DNA of 5,911 bases, from the NCBI GenBank assembly GCA_039182965.1, contig JBCDBW010000175.1, positions 1-5,911 on the forward strand. The letters are read 5' to 3'. Numbering within the stretch: the first letter of the stretch is position 1; each line of letters opens with the position of its first letter. The stretch comes from JBCDBW01 sp039182965 (GTDB taxonomy: Bacteria; Verrucomicrobiota; Verrucomicrobiia; Verrucomicrobiales; DEV007). The position numbers were made by a program, and so were the translations under genes. Positions 1 through 5,911 of this stretch are shown in pieces. The notes below the pieces were generated by a model. The model ran no database searches and had not been told where the DNA came from. It was given only the letters and a program-made list of their open reading frames with translations.

Positions 1-266
1 CTTTTGGACCATCATGGGCCCTGGCGCCGGCGGTAGCCCCTCGGGCGATCTCGCCGCCGCTATCGATTCCGATCTCGGCGGATTCGACACGTTCAAGGAA
101 GCCTTCACCAAAGCCGGCATGACCCGCTTCGGCAGCGGTTGGGCATGGCTTAGCGTCGCCGAAGGCTTCCTTGAACGTGTCGAATCCGCCGAGATCGGAA
201 TCGATAGCGGCGGCGAGATCGCCCGAGGGGCTACCGCCGGCGCCAGGGCCCATGATGGTCCAAAAG
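1..266. repeat. Perfect inverted repeat (fold-back), 106-bp arms and 54-bp spacer
   Basis: Bases 1-106 are the exact reverse complement of bases 161-266 with no mismatch, around a 54-base spacer at 107-160. The left arm reaches base 1, so the repeat may continue outside the window. Both arms lie inside the same superoxide dismutase coding sequence, read on opposite strands. The spacer encodes, on the plus strand, the 18 residues that follow the arm in this enzyme. This is the geometry of a fold-back template switch, as seen in amplification or assembly chimeras at contig ends. A genuine inverted duplication is possible but less likely. Confidence 0.97.
2..160 (+). pseudogene. Inverted second copy of the superoxide dismutase segment (residues 85-137)
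   Basis: The plus strand reads FWTIMGPGAGG through FGSGWAWLSVA, the superoxide dismutase segment from Phe85 to about residue 137. Its first 35 residues are encoded identically by the minus-strand gene. Residues 120-137, including the conserved FGSGWAWL core, exist only in this copy. From base 161 the plus-strand frame runs into antisense of the same gene and continues as meaningless sequence to a stop at 341-343. It is therefore not an independent gene. It does supply the missing continuation of the minus-strand gene, giving a composite of 137 residues. Confidence 0.9.
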
Positions 267-517
267 AGGGAGTGGTTGAAGTGCCCTCCGCCATTGTTGC
301 GAACAGCACCGCGGATGTCTTCGGGGACTTGATCCAAGTCTGAAATGAGATCATCTATAGACTTCGCTTCAAGATCGGCGTTGCCAGCGATTGCATTATT
401 GAGGTTTGTGACATAGGCGTTGTGGTGTTTGTCATGGTGGATTTCCATTGTACGCGCGTCGATGTGTGGTTCGAGGGAGTCGAAGGCGTAGGGGAGATCG
501 GGTAGTTCGTAGGCCAT
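161..517 (-). CDS. sodA/sodB-like: Superoxide dismutase (Mn/Fe family), N-terminal 119 residues, 3' end lost at fold-back
   Basis: The enzyme dismutates superoxide to hydrogen peroxide and oxygen in the cytoplasm, using Mn or Fe. The minus-strand reading from ATG 517-515 begins MAYELPDLPYAFDSLEPHID, the classic start of the family. The first metal ligand is His27, in the HHDKHH segment; the second is His82, in NHSLFW. The GGGHFNHS context (Gly78) resembles Mn-type or cambialistic enzymes more than typical Fe-type enzymes. After Phe119 (codon 163-161) the reading enters the fold-back. The frame stays open to the window edge but encodes nonsense, so the C-terminal half with the Asp and third His ligands is absent. 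A full-length enzyme would be about 200 residues. No clear Shine-Dalgarno sequence precedes the ATG. The gene is divergent from the DUF2130 gene. Family identity is near certain; metal preference is inference. Confidence 0.95.
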
Positions 518-566
518 GGTGCTGTGGTTGTTGATGGTTTAATGCCCGCGCTTCGCGGCGCGCACG

Positions 567-626
567 CCCAAAACGGTAGCGGGCTTGCCAGGAAAATCAA
601 TGGTGGATCGGATCGTGTGTTTTGGG
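567..626. repeat. 8-bp inverted repeat flanking the putative promoter
   Basis: CCCAAAAC at 567-574 and GTTTTGGG at 619-626 are perfect reverse complements separated by 44 bases. They lie within the 163-base gap between the divergent superoxide dismutase and DUF2130 genes, and the left arm overlaps the putative -10 box. They could be paired regulator sites. An 8-bp match at this distance can also occur by chance, and nothing here identifies a regulator. Confidence 0.3.
573..600 (-). promoter_or_regulatory. Possible sigma-70-type promoter for the superoxide dismutase gene
   Basis: On the minus strand a TTGATT box (600-595) is followed after 16 bases by TACCGT (578-573). The two boxes are moderate matches to the -35 and -10 consensus and sit about 55 bases upstream of the ATG at 517. 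A small GC-rich hairpin, CCGCG-CTT-CGCGG (546-558), would lie in the leader. This rests on consensus resemblance only. Confidence 0.25.
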
Positions 627-680
627 GGCATGGGGGATTGTCGTCTTCGCAATGCGGAAAAAGCGTGATAGCGTCCCGAT

Positions 681-1859
681 ATGGCGGAACTGCAGAAGAT
701 TAGCTGTCCACACTGTGGCGGGGAGATCGAGTTGACGGAAGTGATGACCCAGGGTTTGCGGCGTGAATTTGAGGCGAAGGCGGGTGCTGAGAAGAAGGCT
801 ATGGCGGAGCTATACAAGCAGCGACTGGCCGAGGAGAAAGGGAAGGCTAAGGAAGAGGCGGTGCGAGTGGTGGAAGAACGGGCAGGGATGGAACTGCGGG
901 AATTGAGGGAGACTTTGAAGGAACGGGAAGAGAAATTGAAGGCGGCCCAAGGAGTAGAGTTGGCGTTACGGAAACAGCAGCGGGCCTTGGAGGCGCGAGA
1001 GAAGGAGTTGGAGTTGGAAGTGGTGCGACAGCTGGATCAGGAGCGCCAGAAGATTGGTGAGGACGCGAAGAAACAGGCGCTGGAACAAGAGCGATTGAAA
1101 TTGAGTGAGAAGGAGAAAGTCATTGAGGATCTCAAGAAGCAGCTGACGGTTGCGCAGCAGAAAGCGGAGCAGGGGTCGATGCAGTTGCAGGGGGAAGTTT
1201 TGGAATTGGATTTGGAGGCGCGCTTGGGAGCCGCTTTTCCTTTCGATGTGATCGAACCGGTGGCCAAAGGGGTCCGCGGTGGGGACGCAGTGCAACGTGT
1301 TCAGACAAATACGGGAGGAGTGTGCGGGGCCATTTTATGGGAAGCGAAGCGGACGAAGAACTGGAGTGCGCAGTGGCCGGGTAAGCTCAAGGAGGACCAG
1401 CGTGCGGTGCAGGCGGAAGTGGCCATCTTGGTGACGCAGGCGATGCCCACAGAGATTCGGGGATTTGGACAGGTTGATGGCGTGTGGGTTTGCGACTATG
1501 AGTCAGCGTTGCCGTTAGCGAGCGCGTTGCGTCAGGGCCTCGTGGGCATGGCGGCGGCTCGCCAGGCGCAAGCGGGCAAGGCGGGAAAGATGGAGCAGCT
1601 TTATGATTATTTAGCAGGGACGGAGTTTCGGCATGGAATCGAAGCGGTGGTGGAGACCTTTGTTGCCTTACAGTCGGACTTGGACAAGGAGCGACGCGCC
1701 ATGGAGAGGATCTGGAAGTCGCGTGAAAAGCAGATCGAGCGAGCGATTACCGGCACGGCTTCGCTGTATGGTGGGGTGCAGGGGATTGTGGGCCAGGGCA
1801 CCCTTCCGGGGATCAAGTCGTTGGACTTGGAGCCGGGTGGCGAGGAGGATCAGGGGTGA
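681..1859 (+). CDS. DUF2130 family protein: coiled coil plus nuclease-like C-terminal domain
   Basis: This 392-residue protein has three parts. The N-terminus carries one CxxC knuckle (Cys9-Pro-His-Cys12), half of a zinc ribbon. A long charged Glu/Lys/Arg/Gln-rich coiled coil covers about residues 25-170. A conserved domain from about residue 172 (EVLELDLEARLG) contains GGD (Asp202) and then WEAKRTKNW (Glu221, Lys223). This architecture and these motifs match the DUF2130 family, whose function is not established. The Asp...Glu-x-Lys arrangement resembles a PD-(D/E)XK nuclease core, which is my inference from the motif. ATG 681 is the only ATG start available, because an in-frame TAG lies at 669-671. 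No Shine-Dalgarno sequence is visible. The next gene begins 38 bases downstream on the same strand, so co-transcription is possible, but no functional link to the permease is apparent. Confidence 0.9.
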   Translation: MAELQKISCPHCGGEIELTEVMTQGLRREFEAKAGAEKKAMAELYKQRLAEEKGKAKEEAVRVVEERAGMELRELRETLKEREEKLKAAQGVELALRKQQRALEAREKELELEVVRQLDQERQKIGEDAKKQALEQERLKLSEKEKVIEDLKKQLTVAQQKAEQGSMQLQGEVLELDLEARLGAAFPFDVIEPVAKGVRGGDAVQRVQTNTGGVCGAILWEAKRTKNWSAQWPGKLKEDQRAVQAEVAILVTQAMPTEIRGFGQVDGVWVCDYESALPLASALRQGLVGMAAARQAQAGKAGKMEQLYDYLAGTEFRHGIEAVVETFVALQSDLDKERRAMERIWKSREKQIERAITGTASLYGGVQGIVGQGTLPGIKSLDLEPGGEEDQG

Positions 1860-1897
1860 TAGCGGGGGTGCAGGTGCGGCGTTAAGGTTTGAGTTAT

Positions 1898-2977
<1,080 letters not shown>

Positions 2978-2982
2978 TAGTG

Positions 2983-3918
2983 ATGCGCAAGCGACTGGCA
3001 ACGTTGATAGGGATTGCGATCCTCCTGTTGTGGGGGGTGATGATGATCGCGTTTTACGTCAGCGGGCGGATCGTTGTGTATTTGACGGGTGAGTTTCGGA
3101 CGTTTGCTTTGTTGGCCGGTCTTGGACTGGTTGTGTTGGGGTTGTTCAACCTGTTGACGATGCGGGCAAACGTCGGGAGCGGCCATCATCACGATCACGA
3201 TCACGATCACGATCATCACCACGATCACGATCACGACGATGACCATGATCATGTGACGCCGGCGATCGGTTTGGTACCGTTACTGATCCTTGTGGTTCCG
3301 TTGGTCGTGGCGGCGAGGATATCACCCGACGAATTCAGTGAGCGGGTGGTTATGAACAAGGGCTTGTATGACATATTAGATGCCTCGTCGGCGACGGTTG
3401 GGAAATCTGTCGCGTTAGAGCGTTCGACGTCGCCTGTAGATGCGCCGGAGGCTGCTGATGGGGTGGAAATGGCTGAGGAAGCGCCTGGTGGCGAGGAGGA
3501 GGAGTGGGAAGAGTATACCTTGGCGGATCTTGAGGCGCAGGTGGACAGGACTCCGGAGGGCAACTTTCTCCTGACCGTGCCGCAATTGTTTTACACCGCG
3601 GGTGATGAAGAACTCCAGCGGGTGGTGGAGACCGTTACGGTTGAGGCAGTAGCACAAGTGATGCCGGAGAAGGTGAACAATCCGGATGGGACGCGTTTGC
3701 GGATTTTCCGATTGTTTGTGGAGTGCTGTGCGGCGGATGCGCGGCCGTTGTCCATTCCCGCCGAGTTTGGGCAAGAGCCTCCGACTTACGAAGAAATGGG
3801 TTGGGTGAAGGTTGTCGGGACGATGAGCTACGTGGAAGAGGATGGGATCACCGTCCCCCTCCTGATGGTGGAGAGCATGGAAGAGACCGAGGCGCCGGAG
3901 GACGCCTTCATGTTTTAG
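2983..3918 (+). CDS. TIGR03943/DUF1980 family membrane protein (YcgQ-like) with His-Asp tract
   Basis: This 311-residue partner of the permease starts with MRKR and has two membrane segments (about residues 6-26 and 40-60). A His/Asp tract follows at residues 68-90, with 13 histidines, then a third membrane segment (about 94-111). An acidic linker (about 145-190) leads to a C-terminal DUF1980-type domain with FVECCAADA (Cys248, Cys249, Asp252) and WVKVVGTM. By the positive-inside rule the His tract is cytoplasmic and the C-terminal domain extracytoplasmic. ATG 2983 lies five bases after the permease stop and has a G-rich Shine-Dalgarno-like run at 2969-2974. Upstream in-frame GTG codons (for example 2938) would start inside the permease gene and are unlikely. 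The pairing matches B. subtilis ycgQ-ycgR. I recall the pair being linked to zinc homeostasis and COG0523 GTPases, but no COG0523 gene is in this window. Molecular function is unproven. Confidence 0.9.
   Translation: MRKRLATLIGIAILLLWGVMMIAFYVSGRIVVYLTGEFRTFALLAGLGLVVLGLFNLLTMRANVGSGHHHDHDHDHDHHHDHDHDDDHDHVTPAIGLVPLLILVVPLVVAARISPDEFSERVVMNKGLYDILDASSATVGKSVALERSTSPVDAPEAADGVEMAEEAPGGEEEEWEEYTLADLEAQVDRTPEGNFLLTVPQLFYTAGDEELQRVVETVTVEAVAQVMPEKVNNPDGTRLRIFRLFVECCAADARPLSIPAEFGQEPPTYEEMGWVKVVGTMSYVEEDGITVPLLMVESMEETEAPEDAFMF
3184..3252 (+). repeat. CACGAT-type repeat encoding the His-Asp tract
   Basis: From the CAT at 3184 the sequence is a run of His and Asp codons dominated by CACGAT units: four in a row from 3190, then shorter runs interrupted by CATCAC and GACGATGAC. 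It is less regular than the array in the permease. The unit differs from the permease's hexamer (CACGAG in the same register) by one base. Confidence 0.9.
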
Positions 3919-3983
3919 GGGAGGAGCGAGGCGCTAGAGGTCGTTCTTTCCGCTTGGTTTTCCGCTGGGAAGACGAGAATTAG

Positions 3984-4007
3984 AAAAACGCGTGGGAGTT
4001 GCGTCTT
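3984..4007 (-). terminator. Possible rho-independent terminator for the minus-strand secreted-protein gene
   Basis: Read on the minus strand, AAGACGC (4007-4001), a nine-base loop and GCGTTTT (3991-3985) form a seven-pair stem with one G-U pair, and the T run ends at 3984. It lies about 27 bases past the stop codon at 4034. It falls in the 115-base gap between the convergent DUF1980 and secreted-protein genes. The stem is short, so the call is tentative. I see no comparable T-tailed hairpin on the plus strand for the operon ending at 3918. Confidence 0.4.
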
Positions 4008-4033
4008 GGAGCCGTGCGGTGGCTGATCGGCAT

Positions 4034-5059
4034 CTACGGCATAGGCGACTCGGGGATCGTGGGTGCCGGCGCTGGGACTGCGGGATCAGGGTTCTCGAGT
4101 CCGAGGGGATTGGGATCTGGATTTGGCTCGGGTGCTTCTGGAGAGTCGTTCATTTCCATGAGATCCATAAATTCGGTGAGCCAGAGGGCGGCTTGTGGAT
4201 GGAGGGGCGGGCCGACGTGTTTTTCCAAATGGGCGAGCATGTCCGCTGCGGCTTGTGGACGATTGTCATGAACGAACATGTCCTTAAGGCGGCCCCATTG
4301 GAGGACGGGAAGGCTTTCCGAGGCAAAACGGATCTCAGATTCCTCTCCGAAGGCGGAGGCCATGGCCGCTTGTTGCTGGATGCGGCGATCCCATGCGGGA
4401 AGGATCTTCGAGGGGTCGTGCGTTCGGAGAAAGGGGAGAATTGCTTTGTCGTACATTTCATTGACATCCACGGGAACGAGCGCCCAGCTTTCCTCGCGGT
4501 TCGCGATCGAATCCTCAAGGCCGTATCTCTCGGCAAACACTGAGTTTTGGACCTGATCTCTCAGCATGCGGTGTGGTGGTTCATCGAGAGAGGCGAGGCC
4601 GTCGATGTATTCGAGGAGATCGGGCAGTATGGAACCGATATCGGGGCGGTTTGCGGCATCTGCGGTGAGGGCAAGGTAACGAAGTTGGATGCGGAGTGCT
4701 TGGACAAATTCGTCGTTATCATGGCGTCCTTCGTTGCGTCTCTCCCACTCGCGAAATTCGGTCTCTCTCTTTCCGTAGCGATCGAAATTAATGGAGCGAA
4801 TGGTATTCAGGTAGAAATCGAGGGCAGCCTTGTCGCTGCTTGAAGCGGTCATAAAGATTTCCGCGACGCTATTATTTCGTTCGACAGTGCCGCTGGATAT
4901 CGCCTCGTTGAGCGCCTTGAGGCGTTCTTGGATTTTTAGAATTTGATCGGTAGTGAGGCCTTGGGCAGGGGCGTTCGTAAGGGGGGCGAGGAGAAGAGGA
5001 ATAATGGTTAACGAAATGCGGAAGAGGAAGGGGGGTCGTGGAGCTTTCATGGGGGTCAT
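4034..5059 (-). CDS. Secreted helical protein of unknown function
   Basis: This 341-residue protein has no domain I recognise. It has a signal peptide: a basic start (KAPRPP), a hydrophobic core around residues 11-28, and a likely cleavage after Ala-Pro-Ala at residue 32. The mature part is predicted almost wholly alpha-helical, with charged and Leu/Ala-rich stretches. It includes the DRYGKRETEFREWERRNEGR segment, a conserved-looking KILPAWDRR stretch and a His/Leu-rich HPQAALWL stretch. The last 35 or so residues are a low-complexity Pro/Asn/Asp/Glu/Ala tail. Only three cysteine-free blocks are needed to span it; I find no Cys residue at all, which fits an exported protein without disulfides. 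A second ATG at 5050 would shorten the signal by three residues and is equally possible; neither has a Shine-Dalgarno sequence. It lies 77 bases downstream of the HAD gene on the same strand. I associate such proteins with Verrucomicrobiota, tentatively. Confidence 0.8.
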   Translation of the reverse strand: MTPMKAPRPPFLFRISLTIIPLLLAPLTNAPAQGLTTDQILKIQERLKALNEAISSGTVERNNSVAEIFMTASSSDKAALDFYLNTIRSINFDRYGKRETEFREWERRNEGRHDNDEFVQALRIQLRYLALTADAANRPDIGSILPDLLEYIDGLASLDEPPHRMLRDQVQNSVFAERYGLEDSIANREESWALVPVDVNEMYDKAILPFLRTHDPSKILPAWDRRIQQQAAMASAFGEESEIRFASESLPVLQWGRLKDMFVHDNRPQAAADMLAHLEKHVGPPLHPQAALWLTEFMDLMEMNDSPEAPEPNPDPNPLGLENPDPAVPAPAPTIPESPMP

Positions 5060-5121
5060 TCGGGTTGCACCGTAGCAGATGCTTCTTGATTAGAAACGTC
5101 GCGTAAGGCGGTGTCTAGACA

Positions 5122-5142
5122 ACAAAAAGACCGCGATCACGG
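5122..5142 (-). terminator. Weak terminator-like hairpin overlapping the HAD gene stop codon
   Basis: On the minus strand CCGT-GATC-GCGG (5142-5131) forms a four-pair stem with one G-U pair. It is followed by TCTTTTTGTT, giving a T-rich tail. The TGA stop of the HAD gene (5139-5137) lies within the hairpin. The stem is too short for confidence. It could separate the HAD gene from the secreted-protein gene into different transcripts. Confidence 0.25.
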
Positions 5143-5745
5143 ATTGATGGGGGTTTTCGCCGGACGGGGAACGAAGACTGCCTGCATACCGGCGGCAGCG
5201 GCGGCTTCGATCCCGGCTTGGCCGTCTTCGAAAACGAGGCAGTTCTGTGGGCGGACGTTGAGGCGCTCGGCGCAGAGCAGGAACATATCGGGGGCGGGTT
5301 TGCCATGCTCGACCATGTCGATGGTGACGACGGTATCGAAGAGGTGGAGAAGATTGGTGTGTTCCAGGGAGGGTTTGACAAGTTCGAGGGCGCTTCCTGA
5401 GGCCACTGCGAGGGGTATCCGGCCGTGGTGCTCGCGGGCAACACGTTCGATCGCGGCGATTGTCTCAAGGGTATGAAGTTCCTCCATAAAGTATTCGTGC
5501 TTGAAGGCATCAATGGCATGGCCATCCAGCGAGCAATCGTGACGCTCATTGAGGCGGCGGATGATTTCGAGATCTGGGATGCCAGCGTGGGCATAGAAGA
5601 TCTCCTCGGTAAACTCAAAGGGAGCCCCATGCTGTTGGAACGCTGCCTGCCAGGCGCGGTGGTGGAGTGGCATTGAGTCGACAAGAGTACCGTCGCAGTC
5701 AAAGATGAAGGCATCGAAGTCGCCCTCGGGGATGGTGATGGTCAT
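5137..5745 (-). CDS. HAD-superfamily phosphatase, YqaB/beta-phosphoglucomutase-like
   Basis: This 202-residue cytoplasmic hydrolase, numbered from ATG 5745, has all four HAD motifs. Motif I is FDCDGTLVDS, with nucleophile Asp16 and acid/base Asp18. Motif II is Ser116 in VASGS. Motif III is Lys149 in GKPAPD. Motif IV is Glu173-Asp174 in FEDGQAGIEAA. A helical cap inserted after motif I (about residues 25-90) places it in subfamily I, and its length is normal. GKPAPDMFLLCAERLNV followed by FED closely resembles E. coli YqaB, a fructose-1-phosphate phosphatase, so a sugar-phosphate substrate is likely but not proven. An in-frame TTG at 5763 overlaps the preceding gene's stop as TTGA and would add six residues; ATG 5745 better fits the family's N-terminus. 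The upstream sequence is pyrimidine-rich with no Shine-Dalgarno sequence. It is closely coupled to the partial gene upstream. Confidence 0.93.
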   Translation of the reverse strand: MTITIPEGDFDAFIFDCDGTLVDSMPLHHRAWQAAFQQHGAPFEFTEEIFYAHAGIPDLEIIRRLNERHDCSLDGHAIDAFKHEYFMEELHTLETIAAIERVAREHHGRIPLAVASGSALELVKPSLEHTNLLHLFDTVVTIDMVEHGKPAPDMFLLCAERLNVRPQNCLVFEDGQAGIEAAAAAGMQAVFVPRPAKTPINP

Positions 5746-5759
5746 AGTGGGGGGGAGGA

Positions 5760-5911
5760 TCAAGAAGCGGGACTCGAGGGCTGATTTTCGCCGGTCGGAG
5801 GATCGAGTGCCGAGTCGGCTGCGATCTGTTTGGTTTCGGACGAGCCGAAGAATCTGCGGAAGATCTTTTTGGGGATGGTGTTGCCACGTTCTTCTTCCTG
5901 GATCTCGGAGA
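5760..5911 (-). CDS. C-terminal fragment of an unidentified protein
   Basis: A minus-strand frame enters from the right edge and ends at TGA 5762-5760, giving 49 residues. It begins SEIQEEERGNTIPKKIFRRF and ends in a polar Ser/Pro/Glu-rich tail. The basic amphipathic KKIFRRFF segment followed by a disordered tail looks like a genuine protein terminus. The stop lies 14 bases before the HAD gene's ATG, or overlaps its alternative TTG, as expected for an operon. The fragment is too short to assign a family. Confidence 0.6.
   Translation of the reverse strand, partial: SEIQEEERGNTIPKKIFRRFFGSSETKQIAADSALDPPTGENQPSSPAS

Noticed and set aside
1..266. Inverted repeat considered as terminal repeats of a mobile element
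   Set aside because: The arms are superoxide dismutase coding sequence, the spacer is only 54 bases of the same gene, and there is no transposase or target duplication.
14..343. Plus-strand open frame of 109 codons as an independent gene
   Set aside because: Its first part is a superoxide dismutase segment and the rest is antisense of the same gene created by the fold-back; the composite is not a real protein.
3992..4843. Several plus-strand frames opposite the secreted-protein gene
   Set aside because: They overlap a longer minus-strand frame with a signal peptide and protein-like composition, and they show no recognisable motifs.
5115..5714. Minus-strand 199-codon frame rich in Ser and Pro overlapping the HAD gene
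   Set aside because: It is the shifted frame of a gene with all four HAD motifs; the Ser/Pro excess is typical of an out-of-frame reading of GC-rich DNA.

Overview
The window carries five essentially readable protein genes, one gene fragment at the right edge and one chimeric gene at the left edge. The organism is bacterial. I lean towards a Verrucomicrobiota-like (Opitutae-type) genome: most starts lack a Shine-Dalgarno sequence, and a secreted all-helical protein of unknown function is of a type I associate with that group. This is a low-confidence taxonomic guess. There are no RNA genes, CRISPR arrays or insertion sequences, and no gene-free stretch longer than about 165 bases.

Left edge (1-517): a Mn/Fe superoxide dismutase is encoded on the minus strand from 517 leftwards. 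After 119 codons the sequence folds back on itself. Bases 1-106 are the exact reverse complement of 161-266, and the plus strand of 1-160 encodes the same enzyme's residues 85-137. This is a fold-back chimera at or near a contig end, or less likely a real inverted duplication. It is the most striking structure in the window, and it is probably technical.

Centre (681-3918, plus strand): three genes in the same direction. The first is a DUF2130-type coiled-coil protein with a nuclease-like C-terminal domain. The second is a COG0701 (YraQ/ArsP-like) permease with a long Glu-His/Glu-His-Gly-Asp loop. Five bases after it comes a TIGR03943/DUF1980 (YcgQ-like) membrane protein with a His-Asp tract. 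The last two are a recognised partner pair. Here both carry histidine-rich tracts predicted to lie on the cytoplasmic side, which suggests divalent-metal (probably zinc) handling at the membrane.

Right part (4034-5911, minus strand, convergent with the centre): an unidentified gene (only its C-terminus is present), then a YqaB-like HAD phosphatase, then a secreted helical protein of unknown function with a Pro/Asn/Asp-rich tail. A terminator-like hairpin lies in the convergent gap at about 3984-4007.
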